Of a DNA stretch of 64,000 bases, positions 38,200 to 50,565 are shown one piece after another. The stretch's first letter is position 1. The number at the start of each line of letters is the position of its first letter. The position numbers and the translations under genes are program-made. Origin of the DNA: Progne subis subis (taxonomy: Eukaryota > Chordata > Aves > Passeriformes > Hirundinidae); assembly GCA_022316685.1 (NCBI GenBank), contig JAKJHU010000065.1, positions 2,722,322 through 2,786,321 of the forward strand, written 5' to 3'. The notes beneath the pieces are model-generated. The model was not told the DNA's origin. It made no database searches and saw nothing but the letters and a program-made list of their open reading frames with translations.

Positions 38200-38480
38200 G
38201 CACCCCCAGCCCGAGAGCGCTGGGTATTAACCTCATTTCCAAGTAATTTTTAGCATCAGCCTGGGAATACATTCCATGATTTTTGTTAGTTACAAATGAC
38301 AGGAGTTGTGTAATCAACGAGCACTGGCGCCATCGCATGCAATGCTCGTTAGAGTGCAATTCCTGCAGTTCCTGGACAATCTGTTCCTTATGCTGATTTC
38401 TGGGAGCTCGCAAAGTCTCGCTAAGACGCTGGCAACATCAACCAAGCATCTCAGACACATTGTCTTTCTGAACCTGAACT
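38200..38480. promoter_or_regulatory. Candidate conserved non-coding element with stem-loop
   Basis: This moderately AT-rich segment keeps several CpGs (GAGAGCGCT, AACGAGCA, GGCGCCATCGCATGC, GCTCGTT, GCTCGCAAAGTCTCGC, AAGACGCTGG) where flanking DNA has almost none. AACGAGCA (38316-38323) and TGCTCGTT (38343-38350) form a perfect 8-bp stem around a 19-nt loop that contains the palindromes GGCGCC and GCATGC. The sequence does not encode a plausible protein. A constrained regulatory element is the best guess; a pre-miRNA is unlikely because the stem is short. Confidence 0.28.
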
Positions 38481-41400
38481 TTTTAAATGGTGGTTAAACA
38501 TGTTGTCTGCTTTAGTTTCCTGTCTATCTTCATCATAAGCCAGCACCTGTTTCCAATAAATTATACACAGAGCTGCATCAGCAACACCTTGGCAGCAGCT
38601 GCCACCCTGAAAAGCAGAATGCCCTGAAGGACAATACACCTGTGAACACATACAGTGTTTATTTAGCTGAAAGGCAAAACTTGAAGTTACATAAAGCAAT
38701 TATCTAAAGCCTAATGCATGCCCATTATTATACACAAAATAACCTTGTTTTTTAAAACCAATAAAAACCTATTTAAAGGCTTTTTTCCAAATCCCAAGGA
38801 AGCATGTACAAGTACTATGGATCTGCTATTAGCCTAGGACTTCAGCGTCTGATGATGGGAACACGTGTGGGGGAGGCTACATGTGCAGCTACAAAGAAAT
38901 AAGGCACAGATTCAGAGTTCATTATGCACAGAGATGAGAGAAGAAGCCAAATCATTTTCAGAGAGACTATTGAACAACAGATTTTTTTTTTATTTATTTT
39001 TTTTTTTTTGTGGTTGGACATTATAAAGAAGCATTTTGTTGCTCAAGTATAGAACTACTGTGTTTAAAATAGTGTTTGATCTTTCCATCACTATGAGACA
39101 GTAGAAAAAAGTAGTTCTAAGAAAAAGGTTTTCTTATTACTGGAACAAACCTTTCATTTCCAGTTCACTACAGCACTGGCCTTTCATGTAAGAGCAGCCT
39201 ATTTTAGCAGCAGTAAGTAGACTTGGTTGTTTGCAGCAGATCACAGGATAATGGAAATGAAAAAAAAAAACTTGTGATTAAAATAGAACACAAATCTGAG
39301 AAAAGTTCTCAAGTTTTGATAAAGCAAGAAGGAACACTAGGAACTCTGTATTTCGAGTAAAGTGAAACACACATTTTCAGTTTAACACGCATACTTTAAA
39401 CATTATTTGGCCCCTGAGCCTTATAAATAATTTAAAAGGGATGGCATTTTCCACCTGGTGTTTCTAAAATTAGCACTAAATGTGAAAAGTTCACATATGT
39501 GCATGCATGTATGTATCTATTGTATTAAATGCCCATGAAAGGCTTACTTTTAAAGGCATATCTTAGAATAATTTAATTTCCTGTCTTATGCCTCCTGATG
39601 CCATTACAGTGATCAGTAGGAACGCTCTTAGGTGAAAATGTGTTTTAACACTTCTGCTTGGCCAGACCTGAAAGCTGTGGAAGGACTTGTTAATGGGTAT
39701 TACAGCCTTCTTAAGTGTCATTTTCCTAAGCCCTTACGATGCTGAACACAAATACAGGTAGAGTGGTGATGCCACCATGTAGATATTCTCCCACCAATAA
39801 CACTGAAGAATTAGGTCCCATGGGTTATGCCATATTTTATGAAATGTAAAATAAAATTCCAAGAGAATAACATTAGCTTAACCTCACAATAAATACCTTG
39901 TCTTTCAAATGTTGCTAGTAGACAGATTTCATTTCATATTTTATTATTAGACAGTTCAAGGTTTAACATATCTATATCTTTTTACAGTTGACTTCCTTAA
40001 AACCGCTCTATTTTCATCTCAGAACAATCATGGTACGATTCAGAGATCTGAGCTAAAACATATGGATTAAGTCAATGATTCAATTTCTAAACCTCCAAAT
40101 GACTGTTCTGATTACTCATGCAAATCTATATTTTTGCCAGATTTCCTAAAGGCTCAAATATGAGTAAAAATTAATTGAATATATTTTCTTCTGATGCATG
40201 TGAGAATATGATGGAATGATGATCTCCATGCCCAGATACAAACCTGTGCCTTGATTCCAATTTTCTTGGCTGAGTTTGATTCTAATTGAATATAAATGCT
40301 ATGAGCACCCAGCAAAGATTCCAACCAAAAGGAAATCCAGCTATGGCTACAGAACAAAAACTATTTATTTTCCCCTGGAGTGTCTAGCTTTTATTAAATG
40401 TCAACAAATCCAAAACCACGCTCTACTAATCTATGGTGTCCATGGGAAATTAGTCACAAGCACAAGTCACTGACGATAATGTTTGCTTTGGTTTAGATAA
40501 ACAGGTTCCAGGGAACTGAAATCTCACACAAGCATTTAAAACCTACCCCTTGTTTTCCCTTAACGTTTGTGAGATCTCCCAATGGTGCTGAAGAATGCCA
40601 AGATGGATACAGTGCGGGGGCTAGAAGCAGACCTACATTTGGGATTGTTTACTGCCCTCTGGGATGAGTTTATCCATTAGTTTCCTTCCTGTTGACTTTC
40701 GTGCATGCTATTAACCCAGGATGTTACATGTTCTTAAACAGAAAATGGAATTACAAGTGGAAGATGCCGGCACCTGCGAGGTCTGCTTTTGTTCTGCCCA
40801 CTGGAATTGCCTTGGGAATGAGGGCTGCAGATGCAGCTTTGTGCTGGGACCTGAGGGGGACCCCCCCACCTTTCCACAGAGCCCATCGGTTCCTCCTGAC
40901 CTCACATCTGTGCTCAGACACGTTTGGCTGGGACGGGGACATCAGGGTGGAGATGAGCCCTGTAAGATGAGAGAATGTTACGAGATGGAGCTCACGGCCA
41001 CTGTGCTGCCCCTGGCACGGCCTTGCAGGGATTCAGGGAGGGCAGCAGGAGTGCAGGGCCGTGTGGGTCAGCCTAGCCCCATCCTAGGGCGTGGTTTGAT
41101 TTGGTGAAGAGGTTTTATAAAGCCGAGTTTTCCTGTGGAGGGATAGGACAGGGCAAACCATGACTGATTCATGGCATTGCAGCTGTTACGGCCAGGAGAG
41201 AGATTCTGGGACAAAGAAAGGGAGAAAAAAAGATATCAAAAGACACATATATCTTTCTAAAAAAGCCAAACAGAGGTACAAATGACAGGGCAGTTTAAGT
41301 ATGGAAGAAAACTACCACCAGTAAGGTTAAGTATGTACCAAACCATCTTGGAGAACCTTTTTATCTCAGGCACAGTAAGGTGGCTAAAAAGCCACTTGAA

Positions 41401-44400
41401 TGAGTTTGCTTTGTTGCAGTGCTTCGTTATGATTTTAATTAAGTCTCTTTACACTCAAGAAGATACAAAGAACAATAACAGAAAGCAATATGAAAGTTCA
41501 CCATGTGCAAGATTCATCTTGTATTCACAGGTTTTGTGTAACTCATTTTAAACTGATGTTTGCTTGTATAAGAATGCACACCTGCACATTACCACTTGTG
41601 GTAAATGAGTTTATTAGCCAAGGAATGTCTGAATTCTTACTGGAAAACCCATATAAATGCAATTATGTTTTCTTTCAAGATCCTGTTTTGGTAAAACATA
41701 CTATCCCACTTTCATGCTCCAGAGGAAAAAAGGCACTAAATGATGTACAAACATGCAGGAGAGATGCAGGTGAAAAGATTCACAGGGCTTAAAACTGTCA
41801 CACGCCTTATGATTCAGTGTGTCTTTCCATGTATAATTTAAGCACTTGGTTTCATATTATACTCATGTCAGATCAAATGTTCCTCTGAGAGACTAGGACT
41901 TTATTAGTGTCTCATTTGTATTTGTTTTTACTTTGAATTAAAACCTAAAGGTGGTGACAGAAGAAATTCTGTTGCTTGGCATAGGATTAATACTTGAGAG
42001 ACATTCAACTTTGTTAATCATCCATTTGAAGAGAATTTCCTTATGCAAAGAGTTTGCTCCACTTTGGACAAAACAATTTTTTCATCTCTGAACTCTGAAA
42101 GAGCAGAAGGGTGGAAAGAAAGTGAGGGGAGGCAAAGGGAGATGGAGCAAAGTGTGAAGCTTTGATCCTTTCACAGAGAGGCTGAGGCAGTTCAAAATGA
42201 AAGAATATCTCGCCATTAAAAAAAAAAAAAAAAAAAAAAAGGAGAGAAACAGAGAGAGCAGTATGACAGGATACAAAAAGTGAAGCAGGAAGAAAAGCCT
42301 CAAAGTAAAGGAGTCATGCCAGACTCTGAAGGGGAAGCTTAGCAATGAACAGAAGAGGAAGCACCCTGGCTTTCTAAATGCAAAGAACTTCCAAGACAAA
42401 TAAAGGAATAACAGCAATTAAAGATGTTCGAGCAACTTCTGCTTTTGCATTTCTCACTACATTTCTTACCCTATCTAAATTATAAAATAACTGTGCCATA
42501 ACTGACTGAACAGTCTGGACCTATAGATAGAAAACACACCAAAGCAATTGGGCCACTGGAGGAGGAACACTGACCCCAAAGCCTTCAGCTGGGGGATTGA
42601 AAATCCACATTTCTAAAGCAGAGAGATGCCTGGGTGTGTGACAGAGTCTGGGGACAGTGCAGTACTGGTCAGGGTAAACTCAAGAGAAAAGTTATCTAGC
42701 GGCAGGTCAATAACTTCTGTGTGTAAGTAATTATAAACAATGTATGAATTCAGTGCCTAAAGACCTGACATCTTTTTTTTTCCTACTAACAGCAGTCTCA
42801 GTTCATGAATTTAAGTAATAGAAATAGAATGCACACCTACCTACTGTAATTTATGTCATCCATTTTCGACAAGGTGTCCTCTTTGCAAAAAAGAACCTTG
42901 AAAAATCCACGTCAATCCTTCATCTCTCCTCTGAGGAATGTGTATTTATGTTATTCTTGAGCCAAGAATGGATCATCATTCACAATCCAAAAGAAATATT
43001 ATATTACTTACAGTTTGGCCTTGTTTTATCTTGTTTTATTTTCTTTACTTCATCTTTGTGCAGAGTTATGCATGTGCCTCTGCTGAGTTTAATAGGAGTA
43101 CCTAGAACCTTTCACAGAAAGGAGTGCTAAGACACTGGCTGAAAAATTCTACTACTTTTATAAAGGAATAATATAAGGAGAGGCTTGGGCAAGTTATGAC
43201 AAGGTGCTGGTTTACTGAATCCTTCTGGAAATATTATTTACAAACAAGCCAGACATTTTCTTGGTCTGCTCAAAGAGAACAGGATTTCACATTTATTTAG
43301 CTGTATATCTTTGTTATTTTCAAGTAAAACTCTCAAATCATCAAAAGGTCTCTATACATGAGGTGTTCAAGAAAACAGACACAGGCACGCCAGATCAAAG
43401 GTACAGAATACAGTCTGATTAGACTAATTCTTTTAAAGTGCATCCGAAGAAATTTTCTTTGATTCAGGGAACATGAAAAACATACTACCTTTGAACAAAA
43501 AGTTCCAATGAAATCCAATATTTTTTTTAATATAATTTAAGAAATTCGGGGGTTTTAATGTTTCTTTGCTTTTGCCTTCTTATGTCAATTAGAGTTGCAT
43601 GAAATATATATGGGGTCAAAGCCCAAAGCAGAGCCATCAATAAAAGCTCCAGCATTACATCTGAGTTTTCTTTGCATTTCATGCCACTTTAGAACAAAGA
43701 TGCTTGCCAGCAAATAGTGACATTTTAGATTGTTTATTAAAAAATAAACAGAGGTCAGACCTTTAAAAGGTGCACTTCATATACTTTTACAACTACCCTT
43801 TTTAATTGATTTGGAAACTTCTGTTCAGCATTTATCCTGTTAACTACCATGTGGCAGGTCTCAATTCTATCCTGCCAGTCCCACAAGACATAAAACATTC
43901 CCAACATCCAGCACATGAGAAACATAATGGAAAAAGCACATACAGATTGTGACTTACAAAAGCAGTTAGACATGAGTCTTCTCTATATCTTATTTTAGGT
44001 AGAATTGTAGTACCCACTCACTGTGTGCTCAGCTTTAAAAATTACCTCCATTCCTCCAGATTCACATGCTGCTATAGCTTCTTACAATTTTTCATTGAGA
44101 AAAATGAAGAAACATCTCCCTGAAGATCTCAAGATCCAGAATTTTTGGTTTTTCCAGTGAAAAAAAGGCAGCTAAGGTGTGAAAGCACCCAGCCCTCATA
44201 GGCTTTAGTCCGGAGCCCTGTCAACAGCATCACACTTCATTGTCACACTTTCAGTACCTACTTCTGTGTGGTAGAACCTCCAATGTCTAGTTTCCAGTCA
44301 GTCTGGGAAATAAATGCTGCCATCCTAATTTAAAATCTTTCCTTCTCCTGTGAGACATTGTTCATAATTTCTTTGTGTCTCCATCACTGGTTTCCTGCCT

Positions 44401-47400
44401 AGCTGGGTTTCTTCAATCCTCCTTCATACTGCACATTTCTCTTGTCCCTAACTTCCACAGGCTCTCAGCTTTCATCTCCAAACCATCCTTCAGAAGCTCC
44501 TGAATTCTCTGAACAGATGAGCCTTTCTCATGGCATTTGTACATTCCTGAACCCAACTCTGGCTTACTGGTGAACACATCTTCTGCACAGATTCTGCTGC
44601 TCTAGAATTAACAGCATGGTGTCTGTTGGAAGTACTGCGTATAAACTCATCAAATCCATCTATTTTTCTACTTTCTATGGATGCCCAGATCCTGTTTTGA
44701 AAACTAATAAGTGAAAGCCAAGATTATGAAAAGTTTCCCCAGGAGCGAGTAAACTTTACTAGTTATGCCTATAAAGATGAGATAACTATAAGCATCATGA
44801 GGGCTATGAGCTTTCAGCACTGGCAAGCACAAAGAGCACAGATGAGTGTCAGTGGCTGTTAATGGGTTTCTTGGCATAATGACAGAAATAAGAAAATGTC
44901 TGCTTAACAGTCTATTTTACCTATTTGATAGGTGTCTAATGACAGTCACCTTGACCACCTGTTCCATGGTTCTTGCTCATTTCCAGGGTATTGAAGCAAA
45001 GACAGGCTTTGGACTGAATAATCAAAAACCTAAAGCCTCACCAAGTGATTGAGTGCAAAGGGGCTGAAGAAGCTGTCAGACATCCCCATGTGTTGTCTGT
45101 ACTGTAATTGTTTCCAGTGGTCAGCAAAACCTGAAACAGAACCATAAGGTTTTGAAGATTAGGCTCAATGTCTCCTGCGTAGCCTTGTACAGGCCCTTTC
45201 CTGGAAAACACTGCAGCACTGAAAGAGAGTGATGAAGCAGAAGAATGGCACTATGCCATTGCATCAGATGAAAGGGACACTGGTGGATATTTGCCATGGG
45301 AATACTTGACTGGAAAGCACTTGATCTACTGTCTGTTAGCTCATGGGAATGGAACTGGTAAACTTGGGAAACCTCAAATAAATTCCCATTGTATATATAA
45401 TATAATCCAAACCAGAGTCTTCTCGGGAACAATTGCTAATGATACTGGAAGTCATCCTTGATTAGTGAAGAAGAGACAATTTTCTAATACACATTTCAGT
45501 ACAGACTTTTACACTGAAAAATTTTACCCAGTATTTACAAGATGGGAAGTCTGTCACTAGTGAAATCTTCTTTTTAAGCACTAGCCTAGGAGGGTATTAC
45601 AAACAATATTTTTTTTTAAAGCCAGTATCTGCCACCCTTGCAATGACATGAAGAACCTTTAAAATTACCTAGATGATGAATTACCATTTCAGAAGAATTC
45701 TTGAATGAGCTCATCTTTGTACCCTATCCACCAACAGTCATGGTTTCTGTTACAAACCAGATGAGCTGAACATTTACCTTAGATCTTTTTTTTCTAATTT
45801 ATGAAACAAACGTGTAATAAAGACTAAGTTTCACATACAAGCATTTTCACTGACATCCAGTGATTTGTCAGACAATCCAATGATTTTGTCCTTGTATGTT
45901 CAGAGATGAAATTATTTTTACATTCTTCGTTAGTCTAAAGTTTTCCTTAGCCTGTAATTTTTTTTTTTTTTAATCAATCATCTGCAGATATCTTACACTG
46001 GATAAGTCATGTATTTCTAAATAGCCTTCCTAGAGGGTTTTTATTCAGTGTTTAATAGAAGCCATTAAGTGACTAGAATCAGAATACACAGCTAACATAT
46101 TAAGAAGTCTAGAATAAAACAACTGAAGTTAGTCTGTAAAGAATTTCTCTTTTACTTACTAGACCCCAAACAATGAAACAACGTTGACCAGTGAATGATA
46201 TATCAAATATAGCTCATTTATAAGATACATATAAATACTTAAATAGCGTGGTACTGCAGTTGGGGAGTTGAAATAAAATGAAAATTTTACATATGTTATT
46301 TAGAAAGTAAATCAACTGCTATAAGTTTAATAACTCTTTTCTAACAGCTTAATAACAATATAATAATATTTTTTTTCTCCCTTGCAGATTTGCTCTTGTT
46401 TTTTCTTCTCTAACCCTTGAAAGCAAGTTTCTGTACTTGCTGTCTAAAACCCAGTATCTCCATACAGATTTTATCTCAAAACATCTTTTTTTTGCCCGCT
46501 TCTTTTACTCTCACAAGACATAGCCAGAGAATAATGTGCCTCAGCTGCCACAGAATGCTTTCCACCAGAAGAATGCACCCAAATTTGACCCAGGGAACAA
46601 GATACCACCCCACAGTATATAGAAACCTTAATACTGAGTTCCAGAAGGGTATCTGGCAAGCTCCAAATTAAATGTCTTTTCAGACAACTCTAGCTACTCT
46701 GTTACTCCATAACCTTCCCATGGCCCATTACTCCTATGAACTTAGAAAAGAAATCAGTTTTTTGGAAAGACAAGTCTTTTCGCAATAAATCCAAGGTGCA
46801 GGGAAACTCAGTTTTCCTATTTAAATTATGCTCAATTTTCATTCCCCTCTTTGTCTACATTCTTCTCCCTTTCCTTTTTTCTGTTCTTATTTCCGAATGG
46901 ATTAAAAATAAATTAAACTCTTTAGAGTAAGGAGGGAGAAAAAAGACTCATGTATGTCTTTACAACTTTTTTTTTTTTTTTTTAAATTCTCTCAGCCCCA
47001 ATAAAAATGCTATATACCTACGCATTGCAAAACAACATTATTTTTGCTGTAAAAACACCACGTGCATGTTCTTAGACATGAATCCTCTGTGCAAGATCTT
47101 CTCACACATGGAAAAACAGCTGACATTTCATCACTTTCATGAAGGAATAAATAGAGGAATCATTGAAGAGAAATCCACCACCGCGGTTCTTGCCTGTTTT
47201 TCTAGTCACAGATGCTGCTTCTTCAGCATCAGGGTTGTGCATGTTGATATTAATCATGAAAGCCATTTTCTTATATAGTTTCCACTCCAGTGACTGTTGC
47301 ATCAAAAACTTAAATGATTTCAGTGTGCCCTGCAGTTGCCACAAACTTCCTACAAAACGTGGAGAAAAACTCATTTCCTGAACCTATCTCCTGCTGAACC

Positions 47401-47424
47401 TAGTGGAAGGACTGACACTATCCT
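38481..47424. other. 9-kb gene-poor region, no supported gene
   Basis: AT-rich DNA without a recognisable gene. It contains a CpG-containing GC-richer patch at 40740-41110, a purine-rich block around 42091-42360 (annotated separately) and a stop-free but ATG-less frame at 45187-45459 of unknown meaning. Confidence 0.45.
42091..42360. repeat. Purine-rich strand-asymmetric block with A23 core
   Basis: For about 270 nt the + strand is strongly purine-biased (AAAGAGCAGAAGGGTGGAAAG and similar on the left, GGAGAGAAACAGAGAGAG on the right). An uninterrupted A run lies at 42218-42240. It may be a degraded GA/AAAG microsatellite or contain a retroposon tail. Confidence 0.6.
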
Positions 47425-47880
47425 ATTTCGAGGATCCCAGAATGGCTGAGGCTGGAAGGAGGACATTTCACCCAATCCCCCTGCTCTAGCAGGACAACTG
47501 GGGGCCAGCTACCTCAAACCATATCCAGATGGCTTTGGAGGATGCCTCAAAGGACGGATACTCTACAACCTCTCTGTCCAGCCTGCGCTAGTGCTTGGTA
47601 AAACTCGCAGAAAAAGCGTTTCCTGGTGTTGTGCCAGACCCTCCTGCGCTCAGTCTGTGCCCATCGCCTGCCTTGTCACTGGGCACCACTGACAAAAGCC
47701 TGACTGCATCTTCTTTAACCCACTCTTCAGAGGTTTATTGATGCTGCATCAATGATGATTTATTATTGATGATATTCCTCAGTCCTTCCTCATATAAGAG
47801 GTGCTCTAGCCCGTTACTCATCCTTATGGTGCTTCACTGGTGTCTTTCCAGTGTGTGGAATATCTGCAAGTAAGGATGGG
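47425..47880 (-). mobile_element. CR1 LINE fragment (3' part, inverted)
   Basis: The + strand reads as the reverse complement of a CR1 3' region: CCCAGAATGGCTGAGGCTGG (from about 47430), CCCCCTGCTCTAGCAGGACA, CAGATGGCTTTGGAGGATGCC, CTACAACCTCTCTGTCCAGCC, GTGCCCATCGCCTGCCTTGTC, ACTGGGCACCACTGACAAAAG, CTTCCTCATATAAGAGGTGCTC. The element therefore lies on the minus strand with its 3' end at the left. It is 5'-truncated, as most CR1 copies are, and has lost or replaced about 60 bp near 47735-47785, where a short ATCAAT...ATTGAT inverted repeat occurs. No reverse-transcriptase domain remains. Confidence 0.88.
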
Positions 47881-49122
47881 AATAGAGAAAAGCAGACCCT
47901 GAGTTAAACGCACTTGAACAAGGCAGCAACACAGGCAGTGAAACAGAAGGCAAAAAGCCTTTGCAAATGTAAAATATCAAAGGTAATCTGTTACACCTCG
48001 GATTTTGTACATAAAGCACACAGGAATACAACTTGCCTGGGGCATGTTCTGTTACTAACAGGGAGCAAAGAGGGAAAAGCAGGCATTACAGAGAACCAGG
48101 AGGTTCAGGGAGAGAGCAGAGATGTTTAGAGGAGCTGTGCATCTCTGGGTGCACGTCAGTGTGTCTGGCTGTGTGGGTGCCTAGAGACAGCGTCTGCTAC
48201 CGCTCAGGCTCTGTAATCGGATGCAAACTGTTTCATCTATTAAAAAGCTGTAGTAGTAAGAAGATCTTTTCAGAAATAGACAGATGTGGTATCTATGCCA
48301 AAAAATGACATTGCAAAGGGATTAACTGTTTAAGTGGTCAAATTAAACACGACAGGAATAGTTAGCTTCCCTTGGCCTGTAGCTCCTCTGCATGAGGCAG
48401 CTTGTCTCAAGTTGCCAATAGCTCATTGCTGCTAAGGTTAGGAGACAGTAATGTTAGGAACTGGGACATTTCCCAGTCCTTTACTGTCTGATCTTATGCC
48501 TCATACTCTTATCTGTGCTGGGGAAGAATCCCCCAATCCCCCTGAGCCTAAACCTGGGCCACGGCAGAGTGCAGCTCCCGGTGTACTCTTTTTAGAGCAC
48601 TGTCCTAGCTCTTGGCATAGCCATGTTTATTCTGGCAAAAGTGAACTTCTGCTGCATAATATGGGTGAGATAGGCTGCCCTGGTGAATACAGGGTTTTGT
48701 CATAACTAAATCCACAGCAGGGACTTCTGCTGACACAACAAGGGATATTACTTGTCAACTGATACTGTAGTTTGTAGTGGAAGTCTGGCCTAAATCCAGG
48801 ACTAGGACTTATAACAGACTTATTATTATTACTCTTATTAGCAGGTTTGATTTAGATTAAAGCCTTGTTTTGATACTTGGTTCAGGATATTAGGAATAGC
48901 AATCAGAGAAAGCACAGGGGCAAGCAGAGGTGCTCCAGCCAGAACTATGGCTGTCCCAACACCATTGTGGTGTTTCTTCCACTTGCCTTTACTCTTTCAA
49001 AGCCCAGCTATTTTTGGACAGTTCTCCATAAAATTAATAAAAAATTATTAGTCAGTGTCATAGAACTTCAGCTGGTTGGGTTTTTGTTTTGTGGTGTTTT
49101 TGTGGGGTTTTTTTTTTGTTGT

Positions 49123-49154
<32 letters not shown>

Positions 49155-50487
49155 CATTTTTTTTTAGCAGAAAAGAAGCTTCTTTTTAAATGCCCACCTG
49201 GTTGTTCCACGTGCACCAATGGAACGTCGAACAAACGGGGATTTCCCAGATGGGTTTTAGGATTGACAGAGAATCCTCTGGAAATAAGGGAAAGGACCAG
49301 GAAGGATTGACATCATGTACATGAGGCAGCAGGTGTACCTAGGGGTGGATGACAGCTTGGCGAGGGAGAGGAAAACTTGACACAGAACCAAATCACCCAG
49401 GGGTTAACAGGAACAAATCATTGGGATAATAACGTAACAATAACTTCACAAAAACTTATCAAAAACCCACCACCACAAATCTCAAGCTTCGTAGCAAAGT
49501 ACATGAAATGTACTTTAGCCCTAGACTGGCAATAACAATTTATAGTATAAAATGAATGAAGCTGTTCTCAAAGTCAGCTGAATCATTGCAAAGACTATAC
49601 CTGGCCCCTTCTCCTTCCCTGTTGTCCAACTCTTACAATTTTTTCCAGCCTCTGTGTGCATGGATCCTGTCACTTCACTGCTTGCTGCACCAATGTGTGG
49701 CATCTTTCACTGGATTAACAAATGCCCACACTGCTGTCATTTTTCTCCTTCCATCTGGGATAACACCTCTGCAGCACCCTGACCTGCACATTTCCTGGGC
49801 TGCTCCTGCCACAACCCAATGCCAGGAATTTCGTGCAAGTGTCTCTGTAACTTGTCAAAGGTATGCCCTGGCATAGCTCTTGGAGCATCTTGAGTTAGGT
49901 TATTTGGACTGAGTCTCTTATAAACACAAGGGCTTCATAACCACGGGAAAGTGTTCTCCTTTCCACCTCCATTTCACCTCTCAGTTGGAGCAATCCAGTG
50001 CTGTTGTGGTGTTTTAGGATAGACATAGGCATTTATTTCCCTGCTTCTCACATAAGGTGTCCTAAATTTTTCACTGACCCTAATCTGGACCACATATAAT
50101 CATCATCATGCCAGAGAGATCAACTTCAGTCTGCCAGACTTTCTGCTACTAAAACCTCCTGCAGTTCCTGAGCAAAATGCCAGAGATGCTAAAGGCCCTA
50201 ACTAATGAAAATTGGCTTTGCAACCACTGTAAATTGGAAAGGGGACAACAAATGAGCTGGCAACACTTGCTGCTGATACCAATTTATGAAAAATAAAAGC
50301 ATTTGCAGAAGAATCATATGGCAATGAGCACACACAGAGCAAAAGGGAGACATTGAGGTACTTACCAGCACTCCCAAGCAATGAGATCTGGGGTCATAAC
50401 AGAAGAACACCAGTTCACAGCAAGCCAGACCATAGGGAATCGCTAGGAAAGAAAAACAAAGCTGAGAATTACCGTGTGCCTACAATC
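47881..50487. other. Spacer without supported gene
   Basis: AT-rich DNA with a T/G-rich tract near 49079-49165. No exon or RNA gene is recognisable. Confidence 0.45.
49079..49165. repeat. T/G-rich low-complexity tract with (TTTTG)n
   Basis: About 87 nt made almost only of T and G, with four or five consecutive TTTTG units near 49128-49150. Just upstream (about 49060) the string TCATAGAA...GGTTGGGTT vaguely recalls a CR1 3' end, but it is too short to call. Confidence 0.8.
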
Positions 50488-50565
50488 ATGGTGTCCTATC
50501 ATTGCAAAAACAGTGGAACTAGAAAAGGTCCATAAAAGGGTACCAAAAACTGGCCAGTCCTGTGG
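50488..50565 (+). mobile_element. Possible old CR1 coding-region remnant
   Basis: The + strand encodes, around GGAACTAGAAAAGGTCCATA (about 50514), a peptide resembling the LERVQRRATK segment near the C-terminus of CR1 ORF2. The similarity covers only about 12 residues and does not extend on either side. Confidence 0.22.

Noticed and set aside
38316..38350. Pre-miRNA hairpin
   Set aside because: The paired stem is only 8 bp, far shorter than a miRNA precursor requires.
49055..49090. TCATAGAACTTCAGCTGGTTGGGTT as a CR1 3' end
   Set aside because: Only a few words match the CR1 terminus and the homology does not continue into the adjacent T/G tract.
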